This document shows positions 38,097 through 45,062 of a stretch of 45,062 bases of DNA, piece by piece. Both the position numbers and the translations under genes were made by a program. The stretch is from the NCBI GenBank assembly GCA_945860415.1, contig CAMAQA010000014.1, forward strand, positions 1 to 45,062. Direction: 5' to 3'. Source of the stretch: Bacteriovorax stolpii. GTDB lineage: Bacteria; Bdellovibrionota; UBA1018. The notes below the pieces were generated by a model, which worked only from the letters and a program-made list of their open reading frames with translations, did no database searches and was not told the DNA's origin. Numbering within the stretch: the first letter of the stretch is position 1; each line of letters opens with the position of its first letter.

Positions 38097-38935
38097 GTTA
38101 CCTCAAAGAGCGCTTTCCACTCGTGACCTACCTGCTTCTGGTCGGGGCGATGACCTCGAGTGGCGTGCTGCTCTACCCTCGCGCTGCGAGCTCGCCGACG
38201 AGCGCGTGGATCCTTGCCGGGGTCGGACTGCTTCTATTCTTTTTTGAGCTTCGGCTGATGGATGAATGGAAGGATTTTGAGAAGGACAAGATCGCCCATC
38301 CGGGGCGCCCCCTTCCCAGCGGCCTGATTCCGGTGGGCGAGGTTCGCTCGGTAGTGATCGCCGGAATGCTGGCGATGGTGGCGTTTGCCGGAGTCCTTGC
38401 CGCGCTCGGGCACCATTCGGCGGGCGCACTGTATTTTGCAATCACCGTCTACCTGGCACTCATGTTCAAGGAGTTCTTCGTCGGCAAGCGCCTCGCGGCG
38501 ATGCCCTTCTTCTACGGAGTCACGCATCAGGTCATCCTCGTTCCGCTCATGGCTTTTCCAGCGGCACTGGCTCATCCAGGAAGATGGCTCGAGACCAGGA
38601 CAGTGTGGCTGGGGGTGACTGCGCTGGGTGGATTCTTTACGTATGAGCTCTGCCGAAAGCTCGATCCGAAGGCGCACCCCGTGCTCCAGACCTACCCGCA
38701 GGTTTATGGTCGAGGAGGAACACTGCTTCGCATCCTGCTTACCGGCAGCTTCGGGATGCTCGGAGCCACGTTCCTGCACCTCGAAAAAACCTGCATTCCG
38801 GTCATGTCGGTCGTGCTCGCTTCTGCGATTGCCTGGTCGTTTCGCCCCAACCTCCACAAGATCGTCGAACTCATGGCCACGATCGGACTGCTCGTGCACC
38901 TTGCCTGCATTCCGCTTTCGAAGCTTTTCCAATAG
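38081..38935 (+). CDS. UbiA-family membrane prenyltransferase-like protein
   Basis: The 284-residue protein has about eight or nine hydrophobic helices and the first acidic motif of UbiA enzymes, DEWKDFEKD (Asp61, Asp65, Asp69), followed by the typical HPGRPLPSGLIP. UbiA enzymes join an isoprenoid diphosphate, or a similar activated group, to an acceptor within the membrane. The second acidic motif is not clear: the equivalent place reads CRKLDPKAHPVLQTYPQVYG, where relatives have an acidic residue before TY. The donor or mechanism may therefore differ. ATG 38081 has a strong AAGGAG site five bases upstream, and the gene overlaps the ligase gene by 16 bases, which indicates coupling. Confidence 0.88.
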   Translation: MARWLSYLKERFPLVTYLLLVGAMTSSGVLLYPRAASSPTSAWILAGVGLLLFFFELRLMDEWKDFEKDKIAHPGRPLPSGLIPVGEVRSVVIAGMLAMVAFAGVLAALGHHSAGALYFAITVYLALMFKEFFVGKRLAAMPFFYGVTHQVILVPLMAFPAALAHPGRWLETRTVWLGVTALGGFFTYELCRKLDPKAHPVLQTYPQVYGRGGTLLRILLTGSFGMLGATFLHLEKTCIPVMSVVLASAIAWSFRPNLHKIVELMATIGLLVHLACIPLSKLFQ

Positions 38936-38944
38936 GAGTCGAAG

Positions 38945-41746
38945 ATGTCGCTCGAAACACAACCCACCGCCTCTCGCTGGATCCTCGATCCTGCTTCCGA
39001 TTCTCTCGAGTCCTTTCGACGATCCGGAGGCGGCAAGGCGGCGAATCTGGCCGCACTGGTCGGACAAGGGTTTCGCGTTCCGCCCTTTTTCTGCATCCCC
39101 AGCGAGGCGTTCGATCGTTATCGCCACTCGCATGGCCTGGATGAAAAGCTCGTTCGACTTCGGACGACGACGCCAGAACTCCAGGATTTCGAAAAGGCCG
39201 TGGAGGATCTTTTTCTTTCGAACGCGTTGCCCGCCGAGCTGAAGCACGAACTCGAAGCTCTTCTCCGATCCAAAGGGTGGAACGAGCACTGGCTTGCCGT
39301 TCGATCGAGTGGCCTGGAGGAGGATGGCACCGACCACTCGTTTGCCGGACAGTTCTCGAGCTTCCTGTTCCAGAAGGGGATCGACGCGATCGATCGTTCA
39401 CTTCGTCGCTGCTGGGCTTCCGCCTATTCGGCGCGCGCCCTGAGCTATCGCGTGGAAAAGGGCCTTCAAGTCACCGGGCTTCGGATGGGGGTCGTCATTC
39501 AGCGCATGGTGAATTGCGAGGCTGCAGGAGTGGCCTTCTCGCGGAACCCCATGCGACCGCTCGACACCGAGAATGTCGTCGTGAGCTCGGTCTGGGGCCT
39601 CGGCGAGGGCCTCGTCAGCGGCGAGCTCGATGCCGACCATTTTGAAGTGGCGCGGAAGACTGGTGAGATCCGCGAGCGCCGCGTGGTCGATAAGCCTATC
39701 GCGCTCGTGCAGTCGGAGTCCGGTGGCTTGAAACACATGGCCATTTCCGGAGGACGCGAGAAGCAGAGCAGCCTCACCGATGGACAGATTGCGGAGGTGG
39801 CACGCCTCTGCCTGGAGCTGGAGGAGCGACTCGGGTTGCCCCAGGACTGCGAGTGGGGTTTCGAAAACGGAACGCTCTACTGCCTCCAGACTCGTCCGAT
39901 CACGACCCTTCCTCCAGCGGCATTCTACTCGAAGGACATCAATGGGTCGGCGGCCACCCTCTGGGACAACTCCAACATCATCGAGAGCTATAACGGAGTA
40001 ACGAGCCCGCTCACTTTTTCGTTCGCGAGCTCGGCCTATCGCCAGGTCTATATCCAGTTCTGCCAGGTGGTCGGCGTGCCCGAGTCGGTCATCCGCTCGC
40101 ACGAGTCGATGTTCCGGAACATGCTGGGGCTGATGCGCGGACGAATCTACTACAATCTTGCCAACTGGTACCGACTCGTCCTGATGCTTCCGGGAGCCTC
40201 GAACAACAAGGCCTTCATGGAAACCATGATGGGCGTGAAGCAGCAGCTCAAGCCCGAGGTGGCCGCGATCTTTGATTTTGCGGGAACACCCATGCGCTAC
40301 TCGCTGCCACAGCGGCTGAAGCTATTCGCCGGCACGATACAACGCTGGCGTACGATCGATGCGATCATCGCCGACTTCAAGAAGCACTTCGATCATCATT
40401 ACCACCGTGCGCGGAAGATGAACTTCCGCCAGATGCCGCTGACCGAACACCTGGCGCTCTACCAGCAGCTCGATGAGGAGATCCTGAGGCGCTGGCACGC
40501 GCCGATCATCAACGACTACTTGTGCATGGTGTTTTTCGGGCTGCTCAAGAGGCTCACTGAAAAGTGGCTTCCAGGACCCGACTCGGCCTCACTCCAGAAT
40601 GACCTGCTCTGCGGCGAGGGCGATCTCGAAAGCACCGAACCCACGAAGATGCTGATGAGAATTGCCGATTGGATCGACAACTCGCCGGCCGCGGCTGCCG
40701 TGAAGGCGGAAATCCTCTCCGGCAAGACTCCGGAAATCATGGAGCGGCTCCTTGGAAGGCACGGCCAGCCTTCAGCGCATCCGGAAGCCGAGCGTCGGAT
40801 TCTCGAATTCCTCGACCGTTATGGGTTTCGCTGCATCAACGAGCTCAAGCTGGAGGAAAAAGACCTGCACGACGACCCGAGCTTCGTCATCGAGGCCATC
40901 AGTGCCTATGTCCGCAGAAAGGCCTACTCCATCGCCCAGATGGAGGAGCGCGAGCGAGCGATCCGAACCAAGGCCGAGGCGCAGGTCCGGTCGAGGATCG
41001 GCGGCATCCGCCGCGTCGTTTATAATTGGGTATTGAAGGAAGCTCGCCGCGCGGTCAAGAACCGCGAGAACCTGCGCTTTGATCGCACGAAGATCTTCGG
41101 CGTGATCCGGCACCTCTTTCGTGGAATGGGCCATCAGCTGGTCCAGCTCGGAAAGATCGACGCCGAAGCTGATGTCTTCTTCCTCACCACCGATGAGCTC
41201 ATCGCCTGGATCGAGGGTCGAAGCACGATCATGGACCTTCGGGCGCTCGTCGAGATTCGAAAGCGCGAAGCGGCAGACTTCGAAAAGCAGCTTCCGCCCC
41301 CCGATCGCTTCTACACTCAAGGCGCAGCAGGCTACTCGAACCAGTTTCCGGCAGTTCTTCTGGATGCCGACCTGCTTCGGAACGAACGCCCTGAGAGCGA
41401 TGATCCGAACGTCCTCATTGGAACTCCGTGCTGTCCGGGAGTGGTCGAAGGCGTCGTTCGCGTCGTGAAGCAGGTGTCGGATGCGCAGGGCCTGAACGGC
41501 GAAATCCTCGTCACCGAGCGCACCGATCCGGGCTGGGTGCCGCTGTATCCGTCGTGTTCGGGCCTGCTGATCGAGCGCGGAAGCCTGCTCTCGCACTCAG
41601 CCGTCGTGGCTCGCGAGCTCGGTCTTCCGACGATCGTCGGCGTGAGTGGCGGACTCGTCAAAAAGCTCAAGACCGGAATGAAGGTGCGAGTAGACGCCGG
41701 AAAGGGAGAGATCCGGATCCTCGTCGAGGGCGGTTCTTCCGGATGA
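38945..41746 (+). CDS. PEP synthase-like dikinase (rifampin phosphotransferase-type architecture)
   Basis: The 933-residue protein has an N-terminal ATP-grasp PEP/pyruvate-binding domain (GGKAANLAALVGQGFRVPPF, AVRSSGLEEDGTDHSFAGQF, QRMVNCEAAGVAFSRNP; to about residue 325). A long helical middle region follows, then a C-terminal swivelling phosphohistidine domain with DPGWVPLYPSCSGLLIERGS and LLSHSAVVARELGLPTIVGV (His884). The PEP-binding TIM barrel of true PEP synthase is absent. Rifampin phosphotransferases share this three-part layout and move the beta-phosphate of ATP to a hydroxyl group of an organic acceptor. Here the acceptor is probably a pathway lipid or alcohol; this is inference from the neighbours. 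TAGGAG lies seven bases before ATG 38945. The end overlaps the GNAT gene by four bases. Confidence 0.9.
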   Translation: MSLETQPTASRWILDPASDSLESFRRSGGGKAANLAALVGQGFRVPPFFCIPSEAFDRYRHSHGLDEKLVRLRTTTPELQDFEKAVEDLFLSNALPAELKHELEALLRSKGWNEHWLAVRSSGLEEDGTDHSFAGQFSSFLFQKGIDAIDRSLRRCWASAYSARALSYRVEKGLQVTGLRMGVVIQRMVNCEAAGVAFSRNPMRPLDTENVVVSSVWGLGEGLVSGELDADHFEVARKTGEIRERRVVDKPIALVQSESGGLKHMAISGGREKQSSLTDGQIAEVARLCLELEERLGLPQDCEWGFENGTLYCLQTRPITTLPPAAFYSKDINGSAATLWDNSNIIESYNGVTSPLTFSFASSAYRQVYIQFCQVVGVPESVIRSHESMFRNMLGLMRGRIYYNLANWYRLVLMLPGASNNKAFMETMMGVKQQLKPEVAAIFDFAGTPMRYSLPQRLKLFAGTIQRWRTIDAIIADFKKHFDHHYHRARKMNFRQMPLTEHLALYQQLDEEILRRWHAPIINDYLCMVFFGLLKRLTEKWLPGPDSASLQNDLLCGEGDLESTEPTKMLMRIADWIDNSPAAAAVKAEILSGKTPEIMERLLGRHGQPSAHPEAERRILEFLDRYGFRCINELKLEEKDLHDDPSFVIEAISAYVRRKAYSIAQMEERERAIRTKAEAQVRSRIGGIRRVVYNWVLKEARRAVKNRENLRFDRTKIFGVIRHLFRGMGHQLVQLGKIDAEADVFFLTTDELIAWIEGRSTIMDLRALVEIRKREAADFEKQLPPPDRFYTQGAAGYSNQFPAVLLDADLLRNERPESDDPNVLIGTPCCPGVVEGVVRVVKQVSDAQGLNGEILVTERTDPGWVPLYPSCSGLLIERGSLLSHSAVVARELGLPTIVGVSGGLVKKLKTGMKVRVDAGKGEIRILVEGGSSG

Positions 41747-42741
41747 ACTTCTCCGTCGTTCCGCAGGAAAAACTTTCTGCCGAGGATGCTGCGCGGGTCT
41801 GGAAGGGGCATCCCCTGGAGGCCCTGATTGCCATGCCCTACCCCAATCCGCGCGAGTTCTGGATTGCGCGCCACTCGGAGACCGGCGCGATTCTCGGAAC
41901 CCTCGGGTCCTGCATCTCGCTCAAGCATGGCGAGCGAGGCCATCTCGGGTTCTTCTCGATCGCTTCGGCGCTGGCCGATTCAGAGGCGAGCGAGGTGGCC
42001 ACCCGACTGCTCGAGCAGGGCTGCCGCCACCTGCGTGAGAACGGGGCCACCATCGCCATCGGGCCACTCCACCTGAACACCTGGCTTCCGTATCGGTTTC
42101 TGCTCGAGCCCAAGGACGATCTTCGATTTTCGTGGGAACCACAGAATCCGCCCCTCTGGCCCAGGCTCTGGCAGGAGGCAGGCTTCGAAGTCGAGATGAC
42201 CTACGCCTCGGAAGGATTCTCGGAGCTTGCCCGGTTTGCCGACAGGATTCGTCCCGCCCATGAACGCGCCCTCGCCGCGGGCTATCGCTTCGTGCCGATC
42301 GATGCCGAACGCCTGCTCGACCACGAAATCCCGAAGCTGTATCGCCTCAGCATGGCGGGCTTCGCCGACGCCCACCTTTTCGAGCCGCTGCCCGAATCCC
42401 TCTTTCGACAGCTCTATGTTCCGCTTGCCGACAAGAACGCCCGCGGCCAGCTCCGTCATTCGTGCTTCATTCAGGCGCCGAATGGAGACACCATCGGATT
42501 CTCCTTCAACTTCGTTCAAGGTACTCGCCTGATCCTCAAGACGATTGCCGTTCTACCTGAATATCGGGGTAAAGGGCTCTCCAACGCCGCCATGTTTCCG
42601 GGCGTCGACCTTGCTGTCCATGAAGGCATCCAGGACTGGGTGACGGCACTCGTCAAGACCGGCGCGCAAAGCGAATCCTACGGACGGCAGTACCCATCGC
42701 AGTGGCGGCATGACTACGTGCTGTTTTCGAAGAAGCTGTAA
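41743..42741 (+). CDS. Two-domain GNAT-type N-acetyltransferase (YghO-like)
   Basis: From ATG 41743, which overlaps the dikinase stop (ATGA), the product has 332 residues. The N-terminal half has the degenerate GNAT pattern seen in YghO-like proteins (LGFFSIASALADSEASEVAT, GATIAIGPLHLNTWLPYRFL). The C-terminal half has the active-looking acyl-CoA loop KTIAVLPEYRGKGLSNAAM. Such enzymes move an acetyl or longer acyl group from a CoA or ACP donor to an amine or hydroxyl. As the last gene of the rightward unit it may acylate the pathway intermediate. The frame is open further upstream inside the dikinase gene, but that part is only a shadow. The stop lies 40 bases from the convergent DUF4143 gene. 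Confidence 0.82.
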   Translation: MNFSVVPQEKLSAEDAARVWKGHPLEALIAMPYPNPREFWIARHSETGAILGTLGSCISLKHGERGHLGFFSIASALADSEASEVATRLLEQGCRHLRENGATIAIGPLHLNTWLPYRFLLEPKDDLRFSWEPQNPPLWPRLWQEAGFEVEMTYASEGFSELARFADRIRPAHERALAAGYRFVPIDAERLLDHEIPKLYRLSMAGFADAHLFEPLPESLFRQLYVPLADKNARGQLRHSCFIQAPNGDTIGFSFNFVQGTRLILKTIAVLPEYRGKGLSNAAMFPGVDLAVHEGIQDWVTALVKTGAQSESYGRQYPSQWRHDYVLFSKKL

Positions 42742-42781
42742 TCAGCGTCCGTAGCGCAAGACGGGCCGTGATGCTGCCGGA

Positions 42782-43975
42782 TTAATCTTGATGACGACGG
42801 GGAGATTGAAAGATTTCCTTCAGTCCCTGCTGCCAATGAAGGCATTCGACCCCTTCGAACTTTTTGGCCACAGTGTCTCGAGAGAGGATCATCAGTCGGC
42901 TTCCCGGGAAGGCCTGCCTCATCCGGGCGGATGCCCTGACGGTACCTTCATCCACCCGGTCGGTGGATTTAATTTCGACCAGAAGCGGTGGACGACGCCC
43001 GCGTGAGAGCACGAGATCGATCTCGGATTCGGAATAGGTCTGGTAGTAGGAGAGGCGATATCCTTTTTCGTGGTACTCATTCAGGCGCATGGCCTCGAGA
43101 ATGACCCAGTGTTCGAAGAGTTCGCCATAGTAGCTGGTTCCTGGTTTTGAAGGCAGGTCGAGAGTGTCTTCCAGCGCCCTTCGAACGCCAGAATCAAACC
43201 AGTAGAACTTCGGCGCCTGCCGCTGTGACTTTCGCACCGAGGCATGAAACGCGGGAAGATGGAATCCAACGAGCGTGTCCTCGAGGATTTGAAAATAGGA
43301 TTGAACGGTCTTGGTGTCGACTCCAGTGTCGCGGGCAATGGCGGCGTAGTTGATCACCTTGCCATTCATCTGGGCTGAGATCTCCAGAAACTGACGGAAT
43401 GGCTCGAGCCTGCGCGTGATCTGCTCGGCGACGATCTCTTCCTTCAAATAGGTCAGGACATAGGATCGCAGGTAGCGCTGCCTTTCAGTATCGGAGCCGA
43501 GCTCCAGAAGCTTGGGAAGTGTTCCCCACCGAAGCGCCTCATCCAGATCGAATTGAGCGCCGAGCTCAAGATGTGTCAGCGGGAAGAGGCGCATGGTGAA
43601 CGCCCGACCGGCAAGGAGATTGGCTGCACCCTTCTTTAGCTTTCGCGCGCTCGATCCGGTCAGTGCAAATCGCCACCGACCCGCCTCGATCATGCGGTGA
43701 ACGGTATTCAGGAGCTTGGGCAGTCGCTGAACCTCATCGATGACAACGATGCTGGGTCGAGGGCTCAACGCCAAAAGCTCCGCTTCGAGCAGCTGCGGTT
43801 GCCGAAGGTAGTGATCGTAGACCTCCTCACTCAGAAGGTCGACATAGTAGGCGGGACGCTTTCCGTCCTTCCCACTCATGAGCGCCGCCCTCAGGAGCGT
43901 GGTCTTTCCGGTGCCCCGTGGCCCAAAGAGGAAGAAGCTCTCTTTCTTAGGAAGCTGGATCAGGCGCGGGATCAT
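42782..43975 (-). CDS. AAA ATPase with DUF4143 domain
   Basis: The 397-residue protein has an N-terminal AAA_14 ATPase domain with Walker A GPRGTGKT (18-25) and Walker B IVVIDEVQRL. A winged-helix-like middle follows (INYAAIARDTGVDTKTVQSY), then a DUF4143 C-terminus with the nuclease-like pattern SEIDLVL then PLLVEIKST. The family is widespread and is often mobile or associated with defence and toxin-like accessory genes; its biochemical role is not settled. It is a lone gene between the lipid block and the threonine aldolase gene. A palindrome lies one base upstream of the start codon and probably contains both promoter and operator. Confidence 0.9.
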   Translation of the reverse strand: MIPRLIQLPKKESFFLFGPRGTGKTTLLRAALMSGKDGKRPAYYVDLLSEEVYDHYLRQPQLLEAELLALSPRPSIVVIDEVQRLPKLLNTVHRMIEAGRWRFALTGSSARKLKKGAANLLAGRAFTMRLFPLTHLELGAQFDLDEALRWGTLPKLLELGSDTERQRYLRSYVLTYLKEEIVAEQITRRLEPFRQFLEISAQMNGKVINYAAIARDTGVDTKTVQSYFQILEDTLVGFHLPAFHASVRKSQRQAPKFYWFDSGVRRALEDTLDLPSKPGTSYYGELFEHWVILEAMRLNEYHEKGYRLSYYQTYSESEIDLVLSRGRRPPLLVEIKSTDRVDEGTVRASARMRQAFPGSRLMILSRDTVAKKFEGVECLHWQQGLKEIFQSPRRHQD

Positions 43976-43976
43976 A

Positions 43977-44018
43977 CTCCAGATTTTAGTCCAAAATATG
44001 GAGTGGCGTCCAGATTTT
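43977..44018 (-). promoter_or_regulatory. Palindrome with embedded promoter at the start of the DUF4143 gene
   Basis: CTCCAGATTTT (43977-43987) and AAAATATGGAG (43993-44003) are inverted arms with one mismatch around AGTCC. One arm is partly repeated as TCCAGATTTT at 44009-44018. Read on the minus strand, TAAAAT inside the palindrome makes a good -10 about 18 bases from a TGGACG -35-like element. The transcript would then begin at or next to the ATG and could be leaderless. Alternatively, the GGAG of the right arm is a ribosome site placed too close to the ATG. Either way a repressor bound here, perhaps the product itself, would block the gene. Confidence 0.5.
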
Positions 44019-44043
44019 CAGACCGAGCCGCAACAACCGGCAC

Positions 44044-44137
44044 CTAAATCTATGAAATAACTGCATTTTACCATTCCGCCGGAGCGGCCACCCCGGGCGT
44101 CAGAAATTACCTGACGTCATTTTAGCTTCTAAATCTA
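44044..44137. repeat. AT-rich intergenic stretch with paired repeats
   Basis: Between the divergent DUF4143 and threonine aldolase genes lie a 9-base direct repeat CTAAATCTA (44044-44052 and 44129-44137). Between these copies is an inverted repeat CGTCAG-N7-CTGACG (44098-44116), whose right arm runs into the palindrome TGACGTCA. This is the most AT-rich gap in the window. It may hold the aldolase promoter and a regulator site, or be the scar of an insertion; no mobile-element gene is present. Confidence 0.35.
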
Positions 44138-44196
44138 CATTAGCCTCTGAGATTTTGCGCAACCTGTGGCAGCATCCATGCGACTGGAGTTTGCCC

Positions 44197-45062
44197 ATGA
44201 AGACCAATTTCGCGAGCGACAATTTCTCCGGCGTTCTTCCGGAAGTGATGGGGGCCCTGAAAGAAGCGAACACCGGCCCCGCACCAGCCTACGGCGCTGA
44301 TGGGTGGACTGCTCGCGCGGTGAACGCCTTTCGAGCTCATTTCGGCGATGACGTGGAAGTCTTCTTTGCCTTCAACGGTACGGCCGCAAACGTCTTGTCG
44401 CTCCAGGCACTGCTGCGTCCTTTTGAAGCAGTCCTCTGCAGCGAGTCGGCCCACATTGCCGTCGACGAGTGCGGCGCGCCCGAGCGCCTGACCGGATCAA
44501 AACTCCTCACGATTCCTCATCATCACGGCAAGATCCGCGTGGAGGATCTCGAGCGCCAGCTCGTGAGCATCGGCGACCAGCACCATGTGCAGCCCCGGGT
44601 GATCTCGATTTCGCAGACCACCGAGCTTGGCACGGTCTACTCCGTGGAAGAACTGCGCGATCTCTCTGCCTTCGCCCGAAAGAACGGGCTCTACCTGCAC
44701 ATGGACGGCGCGCGGATTTGCAACGCCGCCGCCTCACTCGACCTGCCCTTCCGCGCGTTCACCCGCGACGCCGGTGTCGACGTCCTGTCCTTTGGCGGCA
44801 CGAAAACCGGGCTCATGGGCGCCGAAGCCGTGGTTTTTCTCCACCCGAGCCTCGCCCGAGATTTCAAGTTCATCCGCAAGCAGTCGATGCAGCTCTCTTC
44901 CAAGATGAGGTTCATTGCGGCGCAGTTCATTGCGCTCCTCGAACAGGATCTCTGGAAACGCGCGGCAGGCCATGCGAACGCGATGGCGCGCTTGCTCGAA
45001 TCGAAGATTCGCGATGTTCCAGGGCTGCAGCTCGACGTCGCGCCACGGGCGAATGCCCTCTT
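44197..45062 (+). CDS. ltaE: Low-specificity L-threonine aldolase, 3' end cut by window
   Basis: 288 codons are visible before the window edge. The N-terminus (NFASDNFSGVLPEVMGAL) and the PLP-binding stretch SFGGTKTGLMGAE with Schiff-base Lys203 mark a fold-type I beta-eliminating lyase of the threonine aldolase family. Asp170 (LHMDGAR) and Arg173 are the expected cofactor contacts. The enzyme splits L-threonine or L-allo-threonine into glycine and acetaldehyde in the cytoplasm. GGAG lies eight bases before ATG 44197. About 50-60 residues are missing from the C-terminus if it has the usual length of about 340. Confidence 0.92.
   Translation, partial: MKTNFASDNFSGVLPEVMGALKEANTGPAPAYGADGWTARAVNAFRAHFGDDVEVFFAFNGTAANVLSLQALLRPFEAVLCSESAHIAVDECGAPERLTGSKLLTIPHHHGKIRVEDLERQLVSIGDQHHVQPRVISISQTTELGTVYSVEELRDLSAFARKNGLYLHMDGARICNAAASLDLPFRAFTRDAGVDVLSFGGTKTGLMGAEAVVFLHPSLARDFKFIRKQSMQLSSKMRFIAAQFIALLEQDLWKRAAGHANAMARLLESKIRDVPGLQLDVAPRANAL

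Noticed and set aside
41428..41742. N-terminal extension of the GNAT frame
   Set aside because: It overlaps the conserved phosphohistidine domain of the dikinase in another frame. ATG 41743 in an ATGA overlap is the natural start.

Overview
The window reads as a gene-dense, GC-rich Gram-negative chromosome segment. Genes abut or overlap by a few bases, convergent genes share or touch stop codons, and many products carry signal peptides or lipoboxes. Outer-membrane proteins (TolC-like channels, a beta-barrel), an RND pump, LolA-like and Lol-type ABC parts and periplasmic KatG all need a double membrane. The lipoprotein metalloprotease and the many lineage-specific exported proteins suggest a Bdellovibrionota or other delta-like lineage, but this is a guess from style, not from a marker gene. 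I see no tRNA, rRNA, insertion sequence, CRISPR or phage gene.

Layout. 1-5 kb: a partial HAD-GH65 sugar phosphorylase fusion, divergent from the potassium transporter gene kup. 5-13 kb: a SWIM-SNF2 helicase, an arrestin/Spo0M-like protein, an exported protein of unknown role and a zinc metalloprotease lipoprotein. 13-16.4 kb: nrdA-nrdB (class I ribonucleotide reductase) behind a tandem pair of NrdR-like boxes. 16.6-21 kb: an SGNH hydrolase, then oxyR facing an exported catalase-peroxidase across a shared terminator hairpin. 21-29 kb: ribD behind a lipoprotein-type TolC homologue, divergent from a 1478-residue protein that joins a complete RND pump to a complete TolC-like channel, followed by a lipoprotein. 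29-31.7 kb: a hemerythrin and an exported protein of unknown role.

31.7-42.7 kb is a divergent nine-gene block sharing one 63-base intergenic region. Leftward: a DUF3419/BtaA-like SAM enzyme, a Lol-type ABC ATPase and permease, a LolA-like periplasmic carrier and an outer-membrane barrel. Rightward: an OleC-like acyl-adenylating enzyme, a UbiA-type membrane transferase, a PEP-synthase-like dikinase and a two-domain GNAT. The overlaps suggest each arm is one operon. Together they look like a pathway that makes an unusual lipid and carries it to the outer membrane; the product cannot be read from the sequence. The window ends with a DUF4143 ATPase whose start codon abuts a palindrome, and a partial threonine aldolase.

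The two items most worth attention are the single-chain RND-TolC fusion, which has an internal signal-peptide-like junction and no adaptor gene beside it, and the divergent lipid synthesis/export block.
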